From SYLG01 sp965226945 (GTDB taxonomy: Bacteria; Planctomycetota; Planctomycetia; Gemmatales; Gemmataceae), in assembly GCA_965226945.1 (NCBI GenBank), contig OZ245717.1:1-64000 (forward strand): 64,000 nucleotides of DNA, in the 5' to 3' direction. Of the stretch, positions 36,726-44,664 are shown piece by piece. The notes under the pieces were generated by a model that saw only the letters and a list, made by a program, of their open reading frames with translations, ran no database searches and was not told the DNA's origin. Both the position numbers and the translations under genes were made by a program. The number at the start of each line of letters is the position of its first letter. The first letter of the stretch is position 1.

Positions 36726-38159
36726 TCAGGAAGGCTGAGGCGGTGTAACGAGAGAGATTCGTTTCGGCCGGAATTCGCCTGGGGCCATTTTGACGAGCTG
36801 ATCATGAATGCGCTGTCGGTATTCGCAGGCAAACAAAACGATTTCTTCGAGTTCTTCGCGGGTGAAGGCCCCGTTGGGATGAAGGATCTTGATCAATCCC
36901 GAGGTCAGCCTTTCGACCGAGACATAGTCGCGCCGCGTCAGCAATTTTTCTAGCTGCAGATCGCGCAGTGCCGAAGCAAACGAATCCTCGCGCAACTTGA
37001 CGAGCACCTCGCCGAAATAATCGGTGACGAAGCCCATTCCCTTGGCGATCGACGTCGGACTGATCTTGGGAATTTCCCAGCCGGGAACAAAGCCATGGAT
37101 GCGGTCCTGGAAGGCCGAGTCGATCAAGGCGGCGGGGAGCGGCTCGAACAAATGGCGATAACGCGGATGGGGTTTGTCCTCTTCCACGTCGATGTTGCCC
37201 GCCATGTAAATTCCGCAATCGGAGCCGAACTGCTTGTTCCCCCGCGTGAACTGGCCGCTCTCCATGAAATCCTTCAAGATGGAAATCGTGCCGTCGCCCG
37301 CATCGAAGCTGGTATGAGCGATCTCGTCGAAAACAACGACCTTGCGATTGCCAAGAATGCCGATCGCGCCGGTCGACAAATTGACGAACAGGTTGGCCGG
37401 GGTCGCCTTGCCGCCGCTGATCGTGAAGACCCGCGGAGAGATATTGCGCAACAGATAAGTCTTACCGGTCTGGCGCGGCCCCAGTTCGATCAGGTTCACA
37501 TTGCGTTCCACCAGCGGAATCAACCGTGAAAGCACGAGAAATTTGATACGCCGACTGGCAAAGGCAGTAGGCTCATAGCCCGAACTTTGCAGCATGAGGT
37601 CGAGCCATTCGTCGGAACGGAACTGGCCGCGGAACGACCGGTACTCCGCCATGTCAGGTGGCCCGACCTGAAATGGGGTGAAAGAGACGATTTCGTTGGG
37701 AGACGCGGGATCGATGTCGGGGTGATATTTGACCTTGAAGGTGCCCCAAAGCCCGCCTAAAAGCAGGCCCGGGTTTTCTTCGAGGAGCGCCTGGCGAACG
37801 ACCACTTGGCCCAGTTCCAGGGAAGGGATCTTGGCCCAGCGTTTACCCTGGACCAAGTCCACGCGGCATTCGACCTGATCGATCAGCGTGACTTCCCCCG
37901 TGGAAAGCAGTTTTTCCTTGGTGAGCTCGCGGTTCTCCGGGTTGGGAAGCATCTCGCGGATGCGCGCCTGAACCTTGGCTACATCTTCTTTCCAGGTGTC
38001 CGGTTTGACGAATTTGGCAAGGAGGTATTCGGTAACAAATCGCGGCAAGCCGTGAAAGGAAGCCTGAGCCGCCAGGGACTTGTGGACCGCTTTTTCCTTG
38101 AGCGTTTCCAGAATCTTGCGGTCGAACGGTTTGAGCGAAACTTCCTGATCCTGACTCAT
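36726..38159 (-). CDS. BrxL-like AAA+ ATPase lacking the Lon protease domain
   Basis: 477 residues. Order and motifs follow BREX BrxL (Lon-related) proteins. The N-terminal domain has LPRFVTEYLLAKFV, the central region has DEWLDLMLQSSGYEP and RLIPLVERNVNLIELGPRQ, and Walker A is LGPRQTGKT at about 225-233. Then come GGKATPANLFVN, Walker B KVVVFDEIAH at about 273-282, FMESGQFTRGNK, DSAFQDRIHGFVPGWEIPK and RDYVSVERLTSGLIKILHPN. BrxL of phage-defence BREX systems continues with an S16 protease domain; here the protein ends just after the AAA lid, like the shorter TIGR02688-type relatives. No pglZ, pglX or brxC gene is in the window. It is 35 bp downstream of the TerB/HhH gene, probably one operon. 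ATP-driven nucleic-acid or protein remodelling is inferred. Confidence 0.88.
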   Translation of the reverse strand: MSQDQEVSLKPFDRKILETLKEKAVHKSLAAQASFHGLPRFVTEYLLAKFVKPDTWKEDVAKVQARIREMLPNPENRELTKEKLLSTGEVTLIDQVECRVDLVQGKRWAKIPSLELGQVVVRQALLEENPGLLLGGLWGTFKVKYHPDIDPASPNEIVSFTPFQVGPPDMAEYRSFRGQFRSDEWLDLMLQSSGYEPTAFASRRIKFLVLSRLIPLVERNVNLIELGPRQTGKTYLLRNISPRVFTISGGKATPANLFVNLSTGAIGILGNRKVVVFDEIAHTSFDAGDGTISILKDFMESGQFTRGNKQFGSDCGIYMAGNIDVEEDKPHPRYRHLFEPLPAALIDSAFQDRIHGFVPGWEIPKISPTSIAKGMGFVTDYFGEVLVKLREDSFASALRDLQLEKLLTRRDYVSVERLTSGLIKILHPNGAFTREELEEIVLFACEYRQRIHDQLVKMAPGEFRPKRISLVTPPQPS

Positions 38160-38194
38160 GTTTTTCTCAGTTTCTTCCAGCGTTTTCTGTTTTC

Positions 38195-39865
38195 TTAGAG
38201 TCCAAAAGCGGCATCGAGGTCGGGATTGTGCCGCAAGTCCTTGACCGGCTCGTCCAAAGTGGGAGCTTCTCCCAGTTCTTGCAACAAACTTTTGGCTGCC
38301 TCGTCCGCGGCTTGTCGTCGTGACTGGGCCATGGCGGTGAATTCGTCGCCGTGACCGGAGAATTTCACCGGGTCAAATTTCTCCCGCATCGCTTTCCACT
38401 GGGCGCGAACCAGCCTGGCGGTGAGCGGAGCCGACTCGAGAATTTCGAGATTCTTGCGCGCGCTCACTTGCAGTGCCGGACCGCGCGGCGGTTCGCCTGC
38501 CGGTGGCACTTGCTGAGAATGGGGCGGCACAGACTGAGAATGGGCCGGCACTGCAGGTGGTTCGATTTTCTTTAGGGCGGATTCAGCTCGTTCACTTTCG
38601 GTGTCGCTACGCGAGGAAGGTGCAGTGAGGCTTGCGCGGATTTGCGCGATCACGGCCGCCTCTTGCACGCCCCGTTTGCCGCCGGCATCGGCAATCTGGC
38701 CAGCCATGACCACAAGGTCGGGCCATCTCGCTTGGGGGATTTGCGCGCGCGCCGCCGCGAGCACCTGTTCAAGGTCTACTTTGCGTGACATGCATTGCGC
38801 CAGAATGCTTCCGATCCGGTTCTTCTTTTGCGCCTCGCCGCCATAGATTTCATTCAGAGACCGGCGCAAAACGAGCTGCTCTTTTTCAGAAAACCGGCCC
38901 TCGGCCAGCCCGACCGCCATGCCGATTCGGGCCACGATCTCCATCTCATCTCCAGCAACCCAAGGGGAGTTTGCACCTGCCAAAATCGGCGTATCGGCCG
39001 TTTTGACCGGTTCGTCCGGCGCGGTTCGATAGGCCATTTCGGAAGGGGAACGTCCTGGCTCGCCCCTCCCCGGCGACGGGCCTGGCGCTTCGGCCGCAAA
39101 AGGCCCAGGTGCATGAGAGACCGAGGGTGCTGGTGGGGACGGCGGCAAGGTGGAAGTGGTCGTAGCAACCTTCACCTTGGAGGGCACATAGGCGGGCGGG
39201 GTTAGTTCGGGCGGATCGGGCAGAGAATCGGGTAGGGGATGCCCAAATAGCCAGGGGATGAACGCCACCTGCCGCGCCCGTTCGATTGTCTCCTTCATCG
39301 CCTGGTACGTTTCCGTACGCCACTGATTCACCTGATCGCACTCGCCCAGCCGATCCTCTTTTTCTTTTTGCAGCTTCGCCTTTTGCGGTTCGATTTCGCG
39401 CGACTGGGGGCAGGCCCCTGAATCAAGGCGGGACACCGCGTCCTTGTGGAGCGCACGGAGGGCGCCGCGAATGTCGCCGGCTCGTTTCTCGCCGAAACCG
39501 CTGATCGACTCCAGTCGAGCCTGAAACAGCGACGGCAGATCCTGATATCCCGCCCTGCGCAATTTGTCGACGGTCGCGGGACCGATCCCGGGATATTCAT
39601 CCAGCTTGCTTAATGGTATCGCCTGAAGCAGGGTGTGAATCGCCTTGTCCCTGACAGCCTCCAGGCGCGCATCAAACTCGCGACTAATTTCACTGCGTTC
39701 TTTTAAATAGCTTTCTTTTCCTGCCCTCAACGATTGCGCGGTGCTTTCGATCGATTTGGACTTGATTCGAATGGGCAGCCGTTCAAATTTTAGAAAAAAC
39801 CAGAAAAAGAAACCCAAAAAAAACAACAGCGAAAAAATAATTACATAAATCGCGACTTGTTGCAT
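38195..39865 (-). CDS. Membrane-anchored HhH - TerB-like - J-domain-like protein
   Basis: 556 residues of unusual architecture. One membrane helix (about 4-26) leads into a basic coiled coil (about 30-80). A double helix-hairpin-helix unit (about 86-139) with YPGIGPATVDKLRRAGY and ISGFGEKRAGDIRGAL suggests DNA binding. A long Pro-rich linker (about 210-300) follows, then a TerB-like all-helical domain (about 306-412) with AVGLAEGRFSEKEQLVL and ADAGGKRGVQEAAVI. The C-terminus (about 468-531) is a J-domain-like pair of helices with FDPVKFSGHGDEF, lacking the HPD triad. TerB plus J resembles DjlA. It heads the two-gene unit with the BrxL-like ATPase. Domain calls are by pattern; function is unknown. 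Confidence 0.72.
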   Translation of the reverse strand: MQQVAIYVIIFSLLFFLGFFFWFFLKFERLPIRIKSKSIESTAQSLRAGKESYLKERSEISREFDARLEAVRDKAIHTLLQAIPLSKLDEYPGIGPATVDKLRRAGYQDLPSLFQARLESISGFGEKRAGDIRGALRALHKDAVSRLDSGACPQSREIEPQKAKLQKEKEDRLGECDQVNQWRTETYQAMKETIERARQVAFIPWLFGHPLPDSLPDPPELTPPAYVPSKVKVATTTSTLPPSPPAPSVSHAPGPFAAEAPGPSPGRGEPGRSPSEMAYRTAPDEPVKTADTPILAGANSPWVAGDEMEIVARIGMAVGLAEGRFSEKEQLVLRRSLNEIYGGEAQKKNRIGSILAQCMSRKVDLEQVLAAARAQIPQARWPDLVVMAGQIADAGGKRGVQEAAVIAQIRASLTAPSSRSDTESERAESALKKIEPPAVPAHSQSVPPHSQQVPPAGEPPRGPALQVSARKNLEILESAPLTARLVRAQWKAMREKFDPVKFSGHGDEFTAMAQSRRQAADEAAKSLLQELGEAPTLDEPVKDLRHNPDLDAAFGL

Positions 39866-40540
39866 GGGTCAATCAGGAAGTGATTTCCAAAATAGGCTGC
39901 GATTTCCCGTTGGTCCAGTGCGCCTTGAGCTCTCTTTAACCTAGACAGTTCCGGTTGGGAGGAAACGGTCCATGCCCGCCAACCGGTGCGCCCCCCCCGC
40001 GTATGCGATACCGTTGTGAGGTATGCGATACCCTTGTGAGGTATGCGATACCCTTGAGAGGTACGCGAGCAGTTGTGAGGCGTATGCGATGCCCTTGCGA
40101 CAACGGACTCAAGAAGGCGCCTTTGAGCATCCCTTTTGCCCGTTCCTTTGACTGCGGCCTTCCCGATCGGCCAATCGTTTGCTCCCGAGGGCACGGCCAA
40201 AAAAAGAAGAGATTCGTGTAACGCCGGCGCCCTGTTTCTTGCAATATCTCATATGAAAACGGGCCACCTAATCGCGAACAATCACCACAAAGCTTTTTCC
40301 AACAAGCGCTTGTGGCTGCAAGAACCCGGCAGCGGCGCGGCTCGTTTTGATTCGGGAAGCGGCTTTTGGCACAGGCCGTTGACATCCTTCACGGGACCAA
40401 AGCCGAGAACCAAGCGAAGACTTCTGACGGGAAGTTGATCCCTAACGGCAACTTTCTCCAGAGGCCCCGATTGGCCGCCGGCCTTCCAGTCTCCTGAGCT
40501 CTCCTCTTCCGTTTCCACTCTTCCTTGTGGAGTCCTTTCC
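39866..40540. other. 675-bp divergent intergenic region with tandem repeats
   Basis: It lies between the minus-strand TerB/BrxL-like unit and the plus-strand WD40 gene. It contains the five-copy 20-bp repeat array at 40001-40100 and must hold both promoters. The remainder (40101-40540) shows no convincing gene or RNA; there is a weak imperfect hairpin CCACAA...TTGTGG near 40287-40314. Confidence 0.55.
40001..40100. repeat. Five imperfect tandem copies of a 20-bp repeat with a GTATGCGATAC core
   Basis: Units begin at 40001, 40021, 40041, 40061 and 40082. The first three are nearly identical (GTATGCGATACCCTTGTGAG with one or two changes); the fourth and fifth are diverged (GTACGCGAGC and GTATGCGATG). 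Each core has GTAT and ATAC arms around GCG. The array ends 136 bp upstream of the start codon of the TerB-like gene. It could be a set of phased operator sites (two helical turns apart), an iteron-like element, or neutral repeat expansion. Confidence 0.85.
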
Positions 40541-41638
40541 ATGCCCCTCCCTGCTCAAGTTCACCGGGTCGTCGGTCTTCTTTGCTTGGCCTGTTGCGCC
40601 TGCTCGCAATGCCCTGAAGGGTCGACCCCCATGGAAAAAATCAAACAAACCCAAAGCAAGGACTCCAGTTCCGGATTGGTGAACCTGGTGGCTTCCTCTG
40701 ACGGGCTCAAACTCCTGACCACGACGCGAGACGGCTATTTTGTCGTCTGGAATTCCCGCAATTTGAAGGAATTGTCCCGCGCGCATGGAGCGCCGACTCC
40801 ACCGCTGGGAATGGCATGGACCACTGACAATCAATGGGTCGCCGTCACTCGAGGCGGCTCGATCGCCTGGGACGCGCGCCGGGGAAAAGAACTCTTCAGG
40901 CACCCGCTCGACCTCGACCTGGGTGTGGGGGCGATCGACCCGAACGGTTCGGCCGCCTTTGGCGCGGCCGGCCCGGGAGCGATGGTCATGATCGAACCGA
41001 AGACCGGCAAGCGAAAAACGCTTCCCCCCGAACTGGGTCATGAGGCAGTCGCCGCGGCATTCTCCCCCAACCAAAACCACCTGGCGCTGGCGGTCAATTC
41101 TGGGAACAGCGACAACGTGATCATCGTGGACACGAATGAAATGAAAAAGAAAACGGTGATTGAACACAATCAGGGCCGCTTGAGCCAAGTGGTCTATGCT
41201 CAAAGCGGCATGATGGTGGCCACGGCGGGCCAGGACAACGAAGTGCGCCTATGGGATTCTCAAAGTGGCTCGCCGCGGTGCTCTCTTAAGACGGCATTAC
41301 CGGTAGTGGGGCCGATCGCTTTTTCTGGGGACACTCAGCGGGTGGCGATCAGTTCCTCAACTCACGATCGCGCCGGCAATACCTTTAAGGCCGATGAAAA
41401 GCCCTGCCCGTGGGGCGTCTCCAAGGGAAGCATGATCCAGGTCTTCGACGTGCAATCGGCCAAAGAAGTCTCTCGCAGCTCCCTGCAGTCCGCGCTCTGC
41501 AATGCCCTGCTCTTCACGCACAATGCGAACGGGCTTTTTTCCGCCGACGAGGACGGCACCCTTTCCTTCTGGAAATTGCCCCTGTCGCCGTTCGTCCCCT
41601 TGCCCAACAGGATCTCAAGCACCGCCAACGAGGCTTGA
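40541..41638 (+). CDS. WD40-repeat protein with lipoprotein-like N-terminus
   Basis: 365 residues. The N-terminus VVGLLCLACCACSQC is a short hydrophobic, Cys-rich signal resembling a lipobox, although the residue at -3 is atypical. Degenerate WD40 blades follow: LVASSDGLKLLTTTRDGYFV then VWNSRN, ATAGQDNEVRLWDSQSG, and LFSADEDGTLSFWKL. It is probably a secreted or membrane-attached beta-propeller scaffold; partners are unknown. The ATG at 40541 has GTGGAG eight bases upstream. It converges on the 781-residue unknown protein gene. Confidence 0.75.
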   Translation: MPLPAQVHRVVGLLCLACCACSQCPEGSTPMEKIKQTQSKDSSSGLVNLVASSDGLKLLTTTRDGYFVVWNSRNLKELSRAHGAPTPPLGMAWTTDNQWVAVTRGGSIAWDARRGKELFRHPLDLDLGVGAIDPNGSAAFGAAGPGAMVMIEPKTGKRKTLPPELGHEAVAAAFSPNQNHLALAVNSGNSDNVIIVDTNEMKKKTVIEHNQGRLSQVVYAQSGMMVATAGQDNEVRLWDSQSGSPRCSLKTALPVVGPIAFSGDTQRVAISSSTHDRAGNTFKADEKPCPWGVSKGSMIQVFDVQSAKEVSRSSLQSALCNALLFTHNANGLFSADEDGTLSFWKLPLSPFVPLPNRISSTANEA

Positions 41639-41763
41639 ACTTTTCCAGGCTCCAAGGAACGACCTTAAGCACTCGCAGCCTCCCAACAACCGGGCGGCTG
41701 CAATCTTTTTTTCTCTTGTTTCCTTTTTTTTCGCCCCGCCGCCTGGGCTTGCCGAACTTTGCG

Positions 41764-44109
41764 CTAACCCCACCTTTTGATTCTGCGAAACGACCAAAGA
41801 AGAAAAACGGCCGAGAGGACCGCTCCCAGCACCGTGTCGGCCCAGGCGCGCATACTCCCATCGAATAAGCCATCGGAACGATCGCCGCCGACTAAGGCAA
41901 CCCGCTCCACTTGCATCCAGGCCAGAAAAATCGCCACGGCCGAGGCCGCGGCAACCGTCTGTTGCAGCCGATCATCCCGCCTGCGTTCTTGCGCCTCGAC
42001 CTTCTCCTGGATGCGAATGCGATTCATCGACTCCACCATGCTCGCCAGTTCCATGATGCCGTTGGCTTCCATGAAAGGGCGCAGCACCGGAGATTGCCCC
42101 GCCTGGGCCCGCAAGTGCAGTTCGGCAAGGCGGGCGAGGGCTTCCGTCCCATCGTGGAGTTTCTTTTCGATCTGCCGAATTTCTTGTTGTTTTTCCTGCT
42201 GTTTTTCTTGTTGTTTTTCCTCTTGTTTGTTTTGAGGCGAGTCATGCAGCAAGCCACGAATTTCGCCCGTCAGGCGTGCCAGCTCCTGGACCTCCTCTTG
42301 AAGTCGATCGACAAACGCGCGCGCATCGGGCGTGTCGGCATGCGCGATCGCGATCCCCTGGCGGTTCCAGACGGCGACCCATTCTCCCCGGTGAATCAGG
42401 TGCCTTTCGGAGAAGTCGTTCGGAATGCCGCGAGTTCCCACCGGCTGAATCCACTCCCAAAGCCGTTCGGCGATCTGAGCGTTGATCGGGTCGCGCAACT
42501 GGTCAGAATCGGCCACCCCTGTTTTGCGGCCGATGCGCACAAATCGAAAGCCGCCGGCCAGGGGATCGGCAATGGCATCAAGCGAGATCGACACGCGATC
42601 CGGCCCTTTTTTCTCCGCGGTCCAGGGAAAATCGAAGCGCCCGGGTTCCGAGTCCGCGAAGGCCCGGGAAGTCAAATAATCCCAGGCCAGATAGCCGGCT
42701 TCGTCGTCGGACAGATCGGCGCGCGAGCCTTCACGCAACATCGTCCCCGGATGGGGCGCCTCGATCAAGGTCCCATGGGTCGACCAACCGTGTTGCCAGA
42801 CTGCCGACGAGCCAGATCCCTGGGCGGCGGAAGTTCGATCCAGGCGCGCTAAACCTTGCACCTCTAAAGGAACCGCGGCGGCGGCCTCCCTTTGCTGAAT
42901 CCTCGTCCAAAGGTCGACCAGGTGGATTTTCTGAGGTCGTGCCCATTCCGCATCGATCGAAAACCGGTAGCGGCTGCGGTTGGGACGAAGGTTTTCCGCG
43001 CGCTTCGACAGCGAGTTGGCCAAGGCGATGAATCGAAAGCCTTGACCTAGCCGACTGTTTTCCCGATCGGCCCGGGCCAGGTGCCTGAAAAAGAGACATT
43101 GCGGATCGCGTAAGAACACGCCATCGGCAGGGACGCGCGTATCATGCGCCACGGTTGTCCCCTGACCTCCATCGTCTCGTTTTTCTCCCCCGGAAGAATG
43201 CGAAGCCGAAACGGCGGCCCCACTTTTCGTGGAGTTGTCTGCCGAAGGAGGAGCTATGGCCAGAAAAACGATCGCCCGCCGCGAGCGTTTCAAATCCACT
43301 TGATAAAGCTGCCTTTGGCGCTCAAGCAGGCGCACCTCCGCGGCGAATTCCGGATCGTCGGCGACCACACCGTCATAAAGCGGCTGGAACCTTTCCTGGA
43401 CGATGCGCCGTTCCATCGATTGGAAAAACGGGCTCGCGTCGGCCCCCGCAAAACGGCGCCGGTGTTTGGCCGCCAAAAAAAGAAGATCGACCGAACGGTC
43501 GGGCGGCGCATCGATGGGACGATTTTGTTCCCCATGCGAGGCGACAATGGCCAGTTGCAAGAGCGCCCTGCGCGCTGGATCGAGCGGATCGCGATCCTCC
43601 AGGGGGATTTCCGGTTGGCGCCAGCGAAAAACCGGTTTGCCGCGAGGCGTTGTTCCCATCAGGGCCAGGGGTGCAATCATCGCCGGTTCGTCAGCGCCTT
43701 TGGCGGCCCAACCATGGGCGAGGCCGGGTTCACCCAGGATCCTTTTGACCAGATACACGGCCAGGCAGGCATCGAATTCTGGATCATGGCAGGTGTGCAG
43801 GGTAACGGGCGCTTCGGGCGCCAACGATCGCACCCAGTTGGCGATTTCGACGGCGTGATAGATGACGCAGAGCGATGTGGAAGGGAAATTGGTGGCATGC
43901 GGTCCGGGAAAGCGGTCGAAACGATGATCGAATACGAAATCTTCACACCCCCGATGGCCAAAGCAGGTGCCGCCGGCCCCCAGCAAGATATGGGGTCCCG
44001 CCAAACCAATCGTTCGTTCGACGGGATCGTATTCCCGGGTTTGACCAGGCAACACACTTACCGTCTGGGAAACCGTTCGAAAACGCAATTCCCGGGGAAT
44101 GGGATCCAT
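41764..44109 (-). CDS. Unknown 781-residue protein with DHH-like N-terminus and C-terminal membrane helices
   Basis: Not recognised as a described family. Residues about 55-125 contain GCEDFVFDHRFDRFPGPHAT and then HTCHDPEFDACLAVYLVK, a His/Asp pattern reminiscent of DHH phosphoesterases, where THxDxDA and DHH motifs bind metal. The order here differs, so catalysis is uncertain. A middle region (about 200-600) has no motif I know. Residues about 627-652 are a Lys/Glu/Gln coiled coil with three EKQQ repeats. Two membrane segments lie at about 706-728 and 752-774, followed by a basic tail, so most of the protein is probably cytoplasmic. It is convergent with the WD40 gene and divergent from DAHP synthase. 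Confidence 0.7.
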   Translation of the reverse strand: MDPIPRELRFRTVSQTVSVLPGQTREYDPVERTIGLAGPHILLGAGGTCFGHRGCEDFVFDHRFDRFPGPHATNFPSTSLCVIYHAVEIANWVRSLAPEAPVTLHTCHDPEFDACLAVYLVKRILGEPGLAHGWAAKGADEPAMIAPLALMGTTPRGKPVFRWRQPEIPLEDRDPLDPARRALLQLAIVASHGEQNRPIDAPPDRSVDLLFLAAKHRRRFAGADASPFFQSMERRIVQERFQPLYDGVVADDPEFAAEVRLLERQRQLYQVDLKRSRRAIVFLAIAPPSADNSTKSGAAVSASHSSGGEKRDDGGQGTTVAHDTRVPADGVFLRDPQCLFFRHLARADRENSRLGQGFRFIALANSLSKRAENLRPNRSRYRFSIDAEWARPQKIHLVDLWTRIQQREAAAAVPLEVQGLARLDRTSAAQGSGSSAVWQHGWSTHGTLIEAPHPGTMLREGSRADLSDDEAGYLAWDYLTSRAFADSEPGRFDFPWTAEKKGPDRVSISLDAIADPLAGGFRFVRIGRKTGVADSDQLRDPINAQIAERLWEWIQPVGTRGIPNDFSERHLIHRGEWVAVWNRQGIAIAHADTPDARAFVDRLQEEVQELARLTGEIRGLLHDSPQNKQEEKQQEKQQEKQQEIRQIEKKLHDGTEALARLAELHLRAQAGQSPVLRPFMEANGIMELASMVESMNRIRIQEKVEAQERRRDDRLQQTVAAASAVAIFLAWMQVERVALVGGDRSDGLFDGSMRAWADTVLGAVLSAVFLLWSFRRIKRWG

Positions 44110-44664
44110 CGATTTCTCGTGGTCAGATCCGGATCAGATCAGGTCACTTAAGCTGCCAGGTGCTTTCTCAAAGGCCGCCTGAATCGCGGAAATGCTGGTC
44201 ACCTAGGGGAATATTCTAACCGCTCAGCTCTTCCTTTCCCCGCCCGCGGGAAACTTACCTGACGACACTGCGATTTTTTGATTTCCTAGGCGCCCAGACG
44301 CCCTTGATAACCGGGCCTTTGCCGCTAAACTCAATCTGTACCGAATTGCAGTGGCGGTGGGCCATTGCGGGTCATTTTCCCGGACGGACTACGCGGGCGC
44401 GCGTGCTGTCAGGGTTGTCCCGAATCAAGAGGAGGTGGTCGCTTGTCTAGTACCCTTTTGGAGCGGTCAAACTGACCGGCCCGGTCGACGGGCTCTGCCG
44501 ATCAGACCCGCAGGGAAACCCCGGCTTCGCCGGGGTTTCCTCTTTTTCGTCTCCCGAAAAAGCGGGTCGCTTGGCCCCTCTCTCCTGATCGCGATGCCTG
44601 GCTGGGACGACCTGCACTCAACGCGGTCGGCTCGCCGGGATTTGGTATTTAGGAAGGTTTTGCA
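44110..44664. other. 555-bp divergent region with a terminator-like hairpin ahead of DAHP synthase
   Basis: It lies between two divergent genes. The only clear structure is the hairpin plus T-run at 44514-44547. An open stretch of about 105 codons beginning 44351 ends on the DAHP start codon but has no family resemblance. No tRNA or known riboswitch was recognised. Confidence 0.55.
44514..44547 (+). terminator. Intrinsic-terminator hairpin in the DAHP synthase leader (attenuator candidate)
   Basis: Perfect 12-bp stem GGAAACCCCGGC / GCCGGGGTTTCC (44514-44525 and 44529-44540) with a TTC loop and TCTTTTT after it. It points toward the DAHP gene, whose start is 118 bp further on. No plus-strand gene lies upstream that it could end, because the upstream neighbour is on the minus strand. 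A leader-transcript attenuator or the end of a small RNA are the two natural explanations. Confidence 0.8.

Noticed and set aside
36726..38159. Part of a full BREX system
   Set aside because: No pglZ, brxC, pglX or brxA/B gene appears in the flanking sequence, and the protease domain is missing.
40001..40100. Possible CRISPR array
   Set aside because: Repeats are directly adjacent with no spacers, only five units, and no cas genes are nearby.
43144..44151. 335-codon plus-strand open frame opposite the 781-residue protein
   Set aside because: Antisense shadow. The minus-strand frame is longer and has coiled-coil and membrane features.
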